Assembly: GCF_030848805.1 (NCBI RefSeq) | Contig: NC_092359.1 | Span: 24,719,205-24,783,204, forward strand | Direction of reading: 5' to 3' | Origin: Temnothorax longispinosus | Taxonomy: Eukaryota > Arthropoda > Insecta > Hymenoptera > Formicidae | DNA: 64,000 bases | Part shown: positions 1 to 11,542 of the stretch, in pieces | How the letters are laid out: each line of letters begins with the position of its first letter | How positions within the stretch are numbered: the stretch's first letter is position 1 | Notes under the pieces: model-generated | What the model saw: the letters and a program-made list of their open reading frames with translations, nothing else | Told to the model about the DNA's origin: nothing | The model's database searches: none | Translations under genes and position numbers: made by a program

Positions 1-476
1 ATGTTAGCATTGACGATGAAAGTCAATGCATCTAAATCTTACAATAATATAGGAAATAATGAAATCGTCAAGAAAAGTTTCGGGACAAATTACGGTAATA
101 TAACAATAAAATAAATTTGATATATGAATTATCATCATCAAAATTGCTGTAATAGTTGTCTCGTTATTTTGTCAATAAATATTTGATAACTCCTAAGCTA
201 TTCATTGTTTACGCAAAATACAATAAATTATTTTATAATTAAAATTGAAATTAAAATTGAGGTTTATAAAGAAATATTCGCTAATAAATAATCGGCTTGG
301 AAAATATTCATATAAGTGTAAATTATTTAGTAATTTTTAAGAATATATAACAAGTTTTATTTTTCGTATAATAGGAATTCTTCTTAATCGGTATTCCAAG
401 AATAATTACCTAACGAGAACTCAGAGAGCAAGCCGATTAGGTAAAACTTTTTCTCGTTGTTTTCATCCGATTAGAC
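1..476. other. AT-rich non-coding stretch
   Basis: This is AT-rich, low-information sequence with stop codons in every frame. I see no gene, repeat array or strong splice signal in it. Confidence 0.6.
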
Positions 477-1145
477 ATGCCTCTCTCGTTCTCTCATGTT
501 TTCAACGTGTGTATGTGCTTATATATGTGTCTTCCGGAGCAATATGCGCGTTCGATTTCGATACGCATCCCGCGTTCATATGTGTATACACGTACTATAC
601 GATCTCGCGTACTATCTTCGAATCCAGAGTCGTGTGTCCTGGCAGGTTGGTTCTCTTCTCTCGAATATCTGTACGCGTATACGTAGATACGGCGTTGGTG
701 CGACATACGCGCACACCCGGACACTCGCTCGTACACGTGCATACACACGAACGCCAGATGCAAGTAGACGGTAGCGGCCAGGTATCTATCGGGTCTTCTA
801 TTGCAACAGATGCCTGTTGCTACGCGGCCCGGGCGATGCTGTCACGTTTTCGGCTTCTCCGCTCCTCGAACTTCTGTGTCCGCTGCCTTTGCTCATGTTC
901 CTCCCTCGCGTCGTCTCGCCGTTACTCACCGAGAAGCGTTTTTCGCCCTTTTTGCCACGTGATCGGGCATTGACCCTATCCCCGACGCGGCTCGGGGGTG
1001 GAAAGCACGAGGCGCAACACCGACGACGAGGCGGCCGCTTCCTTCCCCTCTCATTTTTTCTTCTCTCCCTCTTTCTCTCTCTCTCGTCTTTTTTTCTCTA
1101 CGGAAGACAATACTTTCGAACCAACGAAGCGATAACAATCGTGAT
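477..1145. other. GC-richer CpG-dense island, no assignable gene
   Basis: Composition shifts to GC-rich and CpG-dense, with many alternating purine-pyrimidine runs of the GTGTATACACG kind around 500-780 and a pyrimidine tract around 1040-1100. Both strands carry overlapping open frames of 60-150 codons. These reflect stop-poor composition, because the peptides are rich in Arg, Ser, Tyr and Cys and show no domain. It could be a regulatory island or an untranslated exon, and the sequence does not decide this. Confidence 0.45.
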
Positions 1146-2160
1146 CTCGGGATAAATGGTACTAATCGGTGATTAATTGATTGTGTAGTTTACGCTTGAA
1201 CGACCTTCACGGTTTTATGCCGGCAATTCGAGCATCGTTAATTATGCAGAGTGGATCTTAGAAAGAACGAAGAAATAATGGTGAAAATGTAGAAACGACT
1301 GATGCTTCCGTTCGGGAGATCGAATTGTGTCACGTCTATTACGTGCTATAAGATTTGCTAATCACCACGTGTTAATTACATTAGATAATGGTTAAGCTGG
1401 TGATTTACCTGTTGGTGTAATGTATGTTTTTTTTACAATCACTTACTAGTTACTTTGATGTATCAATATTATTGAGCAAGCTTGCAGAATTTTACCTATC
1501 GAAAATTACTTCTGAACAGTCGTGCGCGTTACATTAATATATTTAGAATTTCTGGAACGGGTGCTCTCCCTACGCAATACTGCAGAAATGGATCGAAAGT
1601 AAAACAGAATCCAGCGCCCGGTTGGAAGACACAACACACTTTTACATAATAGTATTTTATTGTATTGTTATCGATTACGTGCAATATTGAGAATGCACAG
1701 TTTAGATCACATTTTTCGAGGATCTATCTTGCAATAATGACATTATTATGCACATATATTAACGTCTATATGACATATTTTGCCATATTTTATCATAACT
1801 TTATGATATGCGGATGGGCCGGTATATCAGTATTTCCGTATAATTAATTATACTTTGAATGTGATGCTTGATGTATAAATCTTCTTGGTCTGAAACCCAA
1901 ATTTACTTTGATAAATTTAACAAAGAATATAAAATATATTTTTATTTGTTTAGAAAAATACTAAATAAAGAACTTTGCCTTTATATGCTTTCATTAAATG
2001 TTGCAAAGCTATTTGCGATTTATCTCTGTTTAAGTTATTGACAACAAAAATCATATTTTTCCTCAATTTTTGAGGAACAATTACAATTATTGAAGCTGGT
2101 CTCATTTATTTTTAAAATTTCGTAATGGATTAGTTTAAGAGAGATTATAACGTAAGCATA
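1146..2160. other. AT-rich non-coding stretch
   Basis: The sequence is AT-rich with frequent stops in all frames. No repeat, RNA gene or convincing exon is visible. Confidence 0.55.
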
Positions 2161-2854
2161 CTTGAACGTGAGATCAAGGAAAAAGATCGCCCGCATTAGA
2201 TGAAATCGAACGTGTCGTTCAGCGGCGGCGTCTTGGCGGAATACGGCCTGCGCCGAGGGATCAAGCCGGATCATCCTTAGCCGAGCGATGCAATCTAAGG
2301 AACGGGCTCGCGTTTCGAGATCGGACGAGGGCGTCCGAGAGAAGGAAAGAGCTCCGTTCGGTTCCGCTGCTGAAGCCGCCGCGCCGCGTCTCGCCGGGAG
2401 AAAGGAAAGAGTGTAGCGTCCCGCGCGCGTAATTAAGGACCAAAGGGTGGGTATGGGACAGAAAAGCCGGAGGAAGAGAGAAGGCAAAGGGGCGGTATTT
2501 GAGAAGGGGGTGTATGGGGGTTTAGACATCGATCGGGCTGTGGACGTGTGTGCCAGCGTGCACGTGCACGCGCGTCGTACGTGTATACATAACCACCACA
2601 CGCCGCGCCGCCACCTGGCCAGTCCCGCGTGGGCAGGATGGTGCGAGTCGCCGTTACAAGGGCGGTGAGGGCGAAGCAGGGGATGCGAAGGAGGGTGTAG
2701 CGGATATAGAGCCGCACGAGGCAGAGGGACTGAGGGTGGTTCGGTTGGCCCCGAACCTACCCTAAATCGAAGAAGCATGGGACACACCCTGGAAGAAAAT
2801 GGGAAGTGGGGTAGTTGGCGCGGGTGGCCGGGCAAGGATGGGATACCTCCGCAC

Positions 2855-3030
2855 AATCTCTCTCTTTCCGTCGTTCTCGTTCTCTTTCTCGCCTCCGTCT
2901 CATCCCCTCGTCCTCTCTCCTCCTTCGTACTCTCGATGCTCTCCTGCAGCCTCATCCTCCCTCTTCCACCTGCCGACCCTGCTGCTCATCCTCCTCCACC
3001 ATCCCCCTCCTTCCTCCGATATCTTATTTC
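2855..3030 (+). repeat. Pyrimidine-rich low-complexity tract
   Basis: This is a long run made mostly of C and T (CTC, TCC and CTT units) on the plus strand. It faces the purine-rich tract 300-700 bases downstream on the same strand, so the two are roughly complementary in composition. Confidence 0.7.
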
Positions 3031-3284
3031 ATTCTCTCACCCTCCTCTCGCCATGGGCGAGCCACCTCACCCCACCGAGCCGGATGAAGGCGCCCGTCTG
3101 CCCTCGTCCCTCATTCCCCGTTCCCAATCCCGCGCCCTCCGCCATCGACACGCCAATGAGGGCCACCCCGCGACAGGGCAGGTGTGCGAGCCACAATGGA
3201 AGACGCTGTAGAGACAGCCGCGGTGAAGAGAGAAGACCAACGGACTCGCGAGTAGCCGCGGGCGAGAGAGCGAGAGGACGAGAG

Positions 3285-3505
3285 GATCCTTTCCCGCTCG
3301 ATGGAGAGAGAAAGAGGGAAGATCGCGGAGAAAGAGTTTGCGAACGGAAGCGAGACGGCGAAAAAGAGCGGAGATGGAGAAAAGTAGAAAGAGAGAGGCG
3401 GAAAGAAAGTACGAGAAGGAGAAACGTCCAGAAAAAAAAGATAGAGTGGGAAAGAACGGGAAAGACCAGAAGGAAAGAGAGAAAAGAGAAGACATCGAGA
3501 GAGAA

Positions 3506-3536
<31 letters not shown>

Positions 3537-3610
3537 AAGAGAGAGAGAAAGGGAAGCAGCAAGACGGAAGGAAGGAGAAGGTGCGCACGAGGTTGCGGAA
3601 AAGAGAGGCC
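3285..3610 (+). repeat. Purine-rich tract (GA/GAAA repeats)
   Basis: The plus strand is almost entirely A and G. An uninterrupted purine run covers about 3497-3556, built of GA and GAAA units. Mirror-symmetric homopurine DNA of this type can form triplex (H-DNA) structures. Any ORF across it encodes only Arg/Glu/Lys repeats and should be ignored. Confidence 0.85.
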
Positions 3611-3959
3611 AGAACAGGACAGTGAGAGGCGGCAACGCCCATTTTTTGATAAGCTAGTTACCCGCCGCCACCCTGCCGCGAAAGGGGCAGAGGGTAGCTC
3701 TCCGGCACAAGGCGGTAAGAGGCGCGGCGGCAGGAGGTCGAGTTGGCCGAAGGGACGGGGGGGGCGAGGGACGAGGGGGGGCAGGTAGGAGCGAGGAGAG
3801 CGGCACGGGAGAGGAAGGTTGGGTACGCGGCGGGTGTCGGGTTCTACGGAGATCAATAACTGCATAAAAATAAAGTGAGGCTCTGGCCCGCTACCTTTAA
3901 CCCACCGCCCCCCCTCCGAGTTCTCCACCTTCACCTTTTCCTCCACTTCCGCGGCGCCG

Positions 3960-3995
3960 ACGGCGGCGGCGGTGGCGGCGGCAACGGCAACGGCG
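3960..3995 (+). repeat. Imperfect GGC trinucleotide repeat
   Basis: An imperfect GGC/GGT/AAC repeat (GACGGCGGCGGCGGTGGCGG and following) would encode poly-Gly on the plus strand or poly-Ala on the minus strand. Confidence 0.8.
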
Positions 3996-4500
3996 GCTGT
4001 CTCGTTCTCCTTCGTTCGACGCCCCTCCGCGTCGTTGCTTCTCGCTACGCAGCAACGTCTTTCCAACACTATGCTATCCCCCCGTCGTCGCGCCCACCCC
4101 GTGTGCCGTCACCCCCAGCCTCCCGGCCTCCCACCTCCAATGAGGATCCGGAGGTTATTGCCTGTATTTTCTTAAGGGATGAATTCTCCGCGAGGACCGC
4201 TACCGCCACCTTCGCCAACTTCCTCGTCGCGTGAAGGGGTAAGAGGGCGAGTAACTGGAAGTTGGGGGTCGCGCTCGCGAACAGGCTGGGGAGGTGTCGG
4301 TGGCCGGTGTATTCTTCTTCCGGTGTATGCGGCCCGTTAAGTTTTCGTGATGTTCGCAACGATACGCGACAGAGGGAGGTTGATCAATTTTCTGATGGTC
4401 GTGCCGGATGGATTGCGTTGTCTGCAGGCTCACGCGTGACTCTTCAGATACGCGTCGCGATGCATGAGGGTCGAGAGGGTGGGGATGGAAAATAGCAAAA

Positions 4501-5640
4501 GTTTTGTTTTCGAATATTTATCGAGGGCAATGTGTCTCAACCGTCTGTTACAATGGGATTGATCAAACGCACACGTGTAGCATGTAAGACACGCGCTAAC
4601 AACAATGTTTCAAACTCGAAATGTTTGTGAAATTTTTGATCGACGATATGCGAATCCACGATGCCTCCGGATACGGTAGCGATATTTTTTTAACGTCCAT
4701 ACGTGTACAGGCATACGGCATGTAGTATATGCAGGCTCTACAGACATCCTGAAAAATTTAAACATTCTTTGTTTTGAATAAAGTAAATTATTTTAACCAT
4801 ATTTATACAAATGTAAAAAAAAAAGAAACAAACGAAGAATATCCAAAGATACATTTTTGAATGGAAAGAATGGTGAACATTTTAAAATATAGATTAGATT
4901 TTTTGGTGATTATTTTAGGAAAAATTCCTAACAATATGTATCATATTTTTTTGTTTCCACAACAATAAACCGTGTTATTTTCGTTCGTCATATATTTGCG
5001 CGGAGCGCGAATCGCGTATAGTCGTATACAGACGAACGAATCACGATTCTGTGCGTTTCGAAAGCAACAAGTACTTAGGTACGATCCCTCTGTAGGAGAC
5101 CTAAAGAGACCTTGCGAGGGGAGTTAAAAACAAAGTTGCGATTCTCCACCAATGCTACGATTACGTGCTCAATAATGAATCGCTGTTGTCAGAAACTGGC
5201 TCCGACAGGCCTAATCATTTAATTGCGGTTTCAAATACATGCGTTCAACGTTGCAAAAATACTGTAAAGACCGATTCAAATTTTCTCAATTCCTTGTGCG
5301 ATTACAGTTTATAAAAAACGAGTCAATTTTTTTCGAGTAAATTGATGTATTAGAGCTTATTAAAAACAAATGTAATTTTTCTTTAACATATATATCGAGA
5401 TATGAACAATTTTTGTGCGATACCTTTTGCAAATTAAATTTCAGAAAAATTTCAGAAATGAAATAATTAAATTTTCGACTGATTTTATAATAAATAGATA
5501 AAAAATAATGTATACGCAAGATACGCGGTTGAAACATATATAAATTATTAACGCAGTATTATTATGAATGAAGAGTTCGTTTTCAGAAGAGTTAAGATTT
5601 TTCACGCAAAATGTAAAAGGTAAAGCGTTTTCATCTTCTT
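4501..5640. other. AT-rich non-coding stretch
   Basis: Mostly AT-rich with stops in all frames. A small CpG-richer patch around 4980-5160 has no exon signals that I trust. Nothing else is seen. Confidence 0.5.
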
Positions 5641-6110
5641 AGAAGATCAAGTATCGTTTCGGAGTAATTACTCGGCGAGGTAGTTCCAGGAGAGCCGACG
5701 CTATCCGCGTTTCTTCGAGCGGCTGTTCCGGACTTCCTGCCCACGAAAGCCGCTCATCCGTCGAACGGCACCTTCTACGAAAAACAAATTAAACGCACGG
5801 TGGTTTCTCGCGAGCGAGCGGGCCATGTTCGCGGAAACTATGCGCGCTTTTTCTTCTCTCCTCTTTTCGCGGACGGTTATCGTTTAAAGGGTGAACGCAG
5901 AAACGTACGCGCACGCACACGTTCACGCATGCACCTTGCATCCAAACCCCTTTCGGGAGGCAGTATCGACCGCTAGGCACGGACAACGGTCTTTTTTTAC
6001 GTACGAAAGCAATTTTGTAGGCCGTTCGTAATTTAGTAGGGCGGCAAGGAAGGCAGGGCGGAGGGTGGACTACGAAGGGGCATATACGAGAAGAAGAGGC
6101 AGGGAATAGA
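5641..6110. other. Small CpG-rich island
   Basis: A CpG-dense block with overlapping open frames on the minus strand (largest about 168 codons, extending to 6295). The predicted peptide is Cys/Arg/Pro-rich with no recognisable domain. No acceptor-donor pair convinces me. It is probably a regulatory island or part of a non-coding transcript. Confidence 0.4.
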
Positions 6111-6780
6111 TAGAAGGTATCTGTTATTGCCGTGCGAAATAAGCGCACAAATTTTTCGCAGATCAACGATGGCATTGTGCTATCCATATCAAGACAAAGA
6201 TACGTACCTTGGAATACTGAGACTTGGCACAAAGTAGCTATTATGGTTAACCATGAAGAAAAAAACCGATGAAAAACAACACGGTGCACCGACAAGGAAA
6301 AGGGAGAAAGAAAGAGAAAGATTGCTGTGAATTCGCAGATTTAGATTCGGGCTTTGTCGCAGGCCGCGCGATTAAGTCATTTGTGGTTGAATTAATTGAG
6401 AAACATTCTCCTAAGTTTTATCTCGGATTCAGATTAAATTTTAGGCGAATATAGCGGCGAAAATATAGAAAAATGTATATATATTTTTATGTCGCATTGA
6501 TATTGAGTTTCTGAATATAATATTTTTTTATATAATATTAGTTATTACTGACTAATTGTTACTCTTATCTTTACACAAGCAATTGTGTAAAATTAATACT
6601 TAAAACAGACTGTGAATATTTTTCATTTATAAACATGTGAAAATTGATGGAAAAGTCATTAGTAAGGAGACATTTGTCCATTTTTTATGAATAAACTTAA
6701 AGAAATACTAATAATAGGTATAATTAGAAAATTATTTTTATTTTATTTGCCGCATGTTAAATGTACGTTTTGTCGTATCG
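6111..6780. other. AT-rich non-coding stretch
   Basis: The sequence becomes strongly AT-rich after about 6400. No gene or repeat array is visible. Confidence 0.5.
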
Positions 6781-7080
6781 TTAAAATAGGCACGATCGCG
6801 GGAGAAATTTTTCAGCCCTCCCTTTGAGACAAGTACTTGTGCGCCCGGTGTGTCTCGAAAGGGTTAAGAAGGAAAGAGGGGTCTCGCCACCCTTGAGTCT
6901 ACTCACGGTGCTCGTACATAAATCACGTAGTAGGGGTAGGTCAGTACGGGCTATCTTCGGAGGGTTGAAACTTTTAGGAAGGGAGCAGTCTGCGAACCGC
7001 TCGAACACGCAAATTTAGGGTGGGTCGTCTCCCTTCGTGAGACACATAAGTTCACCCCCGTTGTGTACTCGAAAACTGGT
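6781..7080. other. Mixed-composition block, both strands open
   Basis: A roughly 300-base block of balanced composition is open for 60-75 codons on both strands. Neither peptide is recognisable. It could be an old mobile-element fragment or a conserved non-coding element. Confidence 0.3.
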
Positions 7081-8440
7081 GAGCATATTCAGAAAAAAGT
7101 AGTTTTCGATTCTCGGAAACATATATGACATTTCTGCTATTAAATCGTATCTATTTGCATGGATAATTAGCTATTATGTACTTTTTTAATTATGATGAAA
7201 AATTTCAATTGCAAAATCGAAAACAGAATTTAATAGCTTCTGTTTGAAATATATTTTTAGTCGTGTGTTAAATTATATTTACAATGGAGTTGATTTGTCA
7301 GCCACATATATATTTTTTTATATTAAATTTTTACTCTGCAAAAAGAGTAATGTTGTAAATCTACGTTTGTAAATTACATATGTAATTATATATTTCGGTT
7401 ATATTAAAAGTTACAAAAAATTCTTGATAGTAGAAGGATTAATATTTCTATGAGCTGAATAATATTTGTAAAGCCAGGAAAAACCGCTACTTTTTGATGA
7501 AAATAGCATTTACTACCTTCAAACGTTGGATAAAGCTACGTGTCTTTATGTGAAGTTATATCTTTCCGCGTAAACCGAATAAATTGCTAGGTTCATACAA
7601 TAGAAAACGGTAAACAGAAGTCAGTCACAAGGGTGAAGTGATAGTTTTTAATTTCACACCGTGAAACGGCCCCTTTTTAATCAATCTTGTGCGTCTCTTG
7701 TTTTCAGTTAGCGTTTTTTGCAGCGTTTTTATGAGAAATAACATCGTTTGACAAATAAAAATATTCGGTCGTGCTTCCGCCACGGATTTAATAAAACATT
7801 TATTTACAGTTTATCACGAGTAGAAAAATTGCCGCGTTGGTATTCGAGAGATAGAGAGAGATTTTAGCAGGCTAGCGTGTTCGCCCGAAAATAATGCAAC
7901 TCTTTCATTTGTCCTGGATTACACTGTCGACACTCGTCCGAAAAAAGGCACGCATTCGTGACAGGAGCGTGCGGTGATGTGTGGGAAAAAAAACAAATAA
8001 TACCACAGTGTTTTTATGATTCATTCAGCGATACTTTTTTTCTTTGTCTCGTAGATTAAAAATCACGTTTTATCGTTTCACTCGCAGTATGCGCGATAAA
8101 TCACAACAAACACTAAATTTTTTAAAATAAATTTAATAGATCGCGCTTATTGTGCTGTTGCAAATAGATAATACGATATAATACAGAGTTGATGTCGCGA
8201 ACTGTATATGAAACAGTAATATTAGAATATTTAATTAAAATAAGTTTTAGAAATATAATTTAAATCATTAGCTGAAAATTACTTCCATTTTATAAAAGAG
8301 AATAAATCATTAACAAAATACAAATAGCGAATGGTTCACTGCTTCTTCTTTAAACGATATTGAGCGTTGTAAAAAAAGAACTTATGGTGCTATTCCATTA
8401 GCGTGTAAAATATACCATAATTGCGAAGAGTGTCGCTATT
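7081..8440. other. AT-rich non-coding stretch
   Basis: AT-rich unique sequence with stops in all frames. I see no feature in it. Confidence 0.5.
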
Positions 8441-8720
8441 CGGTATTAGCCAAATGAAACGCCGCTACCACAATGGTCATTGTTAACGGATCATTAATGG
8501 AAAAGTGTCCTCCTCGTTTACACTTGCTTTGCGCGGCATCATACCGATGCGTTATCGTAAAACAAACTACGCTTTGGCGACATTTACATTGCGCGATGGC
8601 AAAATAACAATTACGTTCCCGCTGGCCGACGAGGCGATCCCCGAAACTACAGCGAAATGTGATTAGAGTACGTAGATGGCTCGCGCTGTAAACCTACCGC
8701 GTGTTATTTCAACGAATTTG
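8441..8720. promoter_or_regulatory. Candidate regulatory (enhancer-like) block
   Basis: A compact block of high-complexity sequence inside AT-rich flanks carries several homeodomain-type ATTA/TAAT cores (for example ATCATTAATGG and CAATTACG) and no usable reading frame. This is the usual look of conserved non-coding elements in insect developmental loci. The call rests on composition only. Confidence 0.25.
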
Positions 8721-10320
8721 CGTGGAAGTTGTTGAAATTTCGAACAACTGATGACTGCCGTTATATGGGCTGCGTTATTGACGAAATCGTAAATTAGTAA
8801 ACTTTATTACGCTTTCTACGCGTGTTGTATGACGGTGTTTCAGTAGGATAGTGTATTAATTATTTAGATATAATAATTTTTTTAAAAGGTAATATAGTAA
8901 AAAGTGTATCGCTTTTTTTAAGAATTTACTATGACTATTTAATTATTTAATTATAGCTATCCAGTTAAGTACTATTGGATTTATATATCATAATATAACA
9001 CTTAAATCAGTTAATAAAAATTAAGAAATATTTTTTAAAAGAAATATTATATATATTACGTATATCAATTTAGAGGTACGAAAATATACTTCAAAGTTAA
9101 GTTTAATTAATTTATAAATTGCTATTATACTTATAACCGAGCAAGAAGAAGAATAATAAATTTATTTATATTTTTGCGATTTGGCGGATGACGCACGCAT
9201 GACAGGTCAAGATCCCACTGTGGATGGGTTCTTGATTGTCGACGAAGAAAAAGAACGTCCCTGCTAGCGCTCGATGTTGACGAGAAAAAAAGGTGTGTCG
9301 ATACAGGTCGTTGAGCAACATCCCATAGGACCCTAACCCGGAAGTAAAGGCGTGCATACGCATCCGCGCGGCTGGATAACAAATCGGCCATGGCGCTAAG
9401 AGAGCGACAGTAAAACTTTTCCTCAGAATTTTCCCGACGCATTATTGCGATCCGTTTTGTGTGATTTTTCGCAAAGATGGGCGGCTTAATGCGTGTGAAA
9501 TCTGAACTTCGCGATACTCTCAGTCTCTCATATTTTTTGCAGCAGGAAAGTGACACGTGTATAGCGTAATAGCTTTTACGACACGATAGTTTCGAATACA
9601 ATTAACGATAAAGTCCCAGGTCCAGGTTGTTATATAGGTACACTACTTGTAATTGTTAATGTTTCTGACGCGATTATTTACAGTCAGTTATTGAAATAAT
9701 AATTATTAAAGTTATTAAATAATTAATTCTTTATATACGTACCTTGACAAAACATTTTTTGTTTATTTCAATTTCGGCCAGACGGTAAATTTTTGTGCTC
9801 TTGACTATGCATGTACACAAATTGTCAGAACATGACGGACTTGCAGAGGGATATCGCCGGAACCCAGGACACGTATGGAAGAAGGAAACGGGAACGGTTG
9901 TAGAGAAAGAGACGGAGCGGGTATTGAAAAGGGTTGTAACGAGTATACAATACTTTTACATGACGTCAATCTGTCTACTCGTACGCGCATTATGTAGCTC
10001 CATGCGTCGAGACACAAAAGTATTCACGAATAAATAAACGTTTTTAATTATCGCTCGAACGAGACGGTTCAATACATCGTATGCCGCTGGATAGTTTATT
10101 CAATTCAAGTAATTTATTCTACCAAATGTAATCGTATCTTAATATTAATCAGAATACTTTGGAAAACATTTAGAGAATAAAGATTATGTTTTTGCATATT
10201 TTTTCTTGAAAAATAGATATTATATATATACTCTCTTTTCTCTTGTACTTGTGCCTTATAGATTTTATTTTCCACGCTCAAGTCTCTTTAACGTCATTTA
10301 AGTCTTTTTAATCGTTGGTC
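8721..10320. other. Mostly AT-rich non-coding stretch
   Basis: AT-rich, with a more balanced patch at about 9170-9560. That patch carries a minus-strand open frame whose peptide I do not recognise and which lacks convincing splice sites. A perfect CRE palindrome (TGACGTCA) lies at 9961-9968 but has no other promoter context. Confidence 0.4.
9961..9968. promoter_or_regulatory. Perfect CRE palindrome TGACGTCA
   Basis: TGACGTCA is the full binding site of CREB/ATF-type bZIP factors. An 8-bp site can occur by chance in a window this size. No TATA box or initiator is seen next to it. Confidence 0.3.
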
Positions 10321-10329
10321 GTTTGGAAT

Positions 10330-11400
10330 TTTCCTCAAGACGGGAATCGGTGGTCAACTACGCTTCCTCAAGAATGCTCGTCACCCCTAACCGACAGCCT
10401 CCGAGAAATATTGCAAACAGCTTGACAAATCGCTCGCGGCAATAAGGGACAAGTAACAAAATGAACTTCGCTCGGCGGTACCTAAAATTTTTTTCCCCGC
10501 TTAGTTGTTACCGTGGAATACCTGGAAGATCCGGGGTGTCCCGCTGGAAAGATGAATAGAAAGAGAAAAAGAGAAAGAGAGAAAGAGAGAGGGAGAAAAA
10601 GAGAGCGAGCGTACGTGCGGCAGTAAGGTGACGAGGAATAGAAAAAGAGAGCGAAGAAGAGAGGAAAACGCGGACGGACGAGCGATAGAGACGATATAAG
10701 CGCGGAAAGAGACGAGGGAGAAAAGGCTCCGATGGTGAGAAAGGGATAGAGAGAGGGTAGTTCTGAAAGGGGGTTGCGATGCGAGTGCAATACTTTTCCG
10801 TGAGACGGCACCAGTGTCGTCGGCCCTGAGGGGTGGGTTCGGGCCGGACTGGGAGTGTGCGTGGGGTCAACGACCGCAGTTAGGGTGGCTTCCCCCTACC
10901 TGGTGTCCTCCCCCCGCGCGTGCCCATCCCTGCGCCTCCGTTTCCCTCCTATCCCCTTACCCTTCCCTTTCTGCTCTCCCCTTTCTGCTCTACACCAGGG
11001 CACGTTGCGGTAGGCGGAGGTTGGGGCAGGTTAGGCTTAGCTTAGGGTTCAATATCGGGGAAAACACGGGCTTTTATTTGATCGTTCGCTACCCCGCTCT
11101 AAGAGGAAAGGGGGTGGTTTGGGGGTGGTTGAGAGGAGGAGGAGAAGGAGGAGGAAGGAAAGAACGAGAGAGAAAGAGAGAACTTGGATGTACTCGGGTG
11201 CGTACACGCATTGGTTTTCGTAGCTCTATATCCTCTGAATGCGACGGAGTTCTTTAGCGAGACGGATGGCATTGATACCGATTGTGAGCGCAACTCGGAG
11301 GGGGAAAGCTCGATATGTAATTCGTCGGAAAATTCCGAATTCGTTTTCATTCCCCAGTCGACGCATCGACTGTTCAAGGCAAACAACAAAAGTCGTGCCT
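10330..11400. other. CpG-rich island with purine tract
   Basis: The island begins with unique sequence, runs into a purine-rich tract (about 10551-10770), then a GC-rich pyrimidine-biased segment (about 10870-11000) and another purine-rich segment (about 11100-11180). It ends in a stretch (11184-11425) that is open in one plus-strand and two minus-strand frames. All three peptides look protein-like, so none can be chosen from sequence alone. Confidence 0.4.
10558..10605 (+). repeat. Homopurine GA/GAAA tract
   Basis: This is an essentially pure purine run of GA, GAAA and GGGA units on the plus strand. It is low complexity and ORFs here are artefacts of composition. Confidence 0.8.
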
Positions 11401-11420
11401 AAAAAAGTGCTAATTTTCAA

Positions 11421-11431
11421 CAAGACAACTT

Positions 11432-11490
<59 letters not shown>

Positions 11491-11542
11491 AGTTGTCTTG
11501 TGTTATATATGTGTGTGTGTATATATATATATACACACACAC
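11421..11542. repeat. Palindromic CA/TA microsatellite
   Basis: Two nested palindromes sit end to end. The first is bounded by an exact 12-bp inverted repeat, CAAGACAACTTA at 11421-11432 and TAAGTTGTCTTG at 11489-11500, enclosing (CA)n then (TA)n. The second, at 11511-11542, is (GT)n-(AT)n-(AC)n and self-complementary. The whole region can fold into hairpins or cruciforms and should be length-variable. Confidence 0.85.

Larger units (their letters stand above)
2200..4500. other. Large CpG-dense GC-rich island
   Basis: This is the largest GC-rich block in the window. It contains, in order, a CpG-rich segment (about 2200-2760), a pyrimidine-rich segment (about 2850-3030), a purine-rich segment (about 3285-3610), another GC-rich segment, and a GGC-type trinucleotide repeat near 3960-3995. 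Open frames of more than 300 codons exist on both strands over the same bases. They encode Ser/Leu-, Arg/Glu- or Pro/Ala-rich low-complexity peptides, so length alone is not evidence of coding. The first part of one minus-strand frame (about 4069 down to 3895) has an Ala-rich then Glu/Lys/Val-rich composition with mostly G/C-ending codons. It is the only piece I would test as a possible exon. A promoter-type CpG island or an untranslated exon is at least as likely. Confidence 0.5.

Noticed and set aside
2799..4069. Open frames of about 330-345 codons on both strands of the large GC-rich island
   Set aside because: They overlap each other on opposite strands and are dominated by purine or pyrimidine repeats (Arg/Glu/Lys or Ser/Leu/Phe runs). 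Length here follows from stop-poor composition, not coding.
5674..5686. GAGGTAGT, the let-7 seed
   Set aside because: Only the 8-base seed matches. The rest of the mature sequence and any hairpin are absent.
7943..7960. AAGGCACGC, the seed region of miR-124
   Set aside because: The match stops after nine bases and the surroundings do not form a precursor hairpin.
11022..11052. TTAGG-like units that could suggest hymenopteran telomeric repeats
   Set aside because: Two scattered TTAGG words in a G-rich context, not a tandem array.
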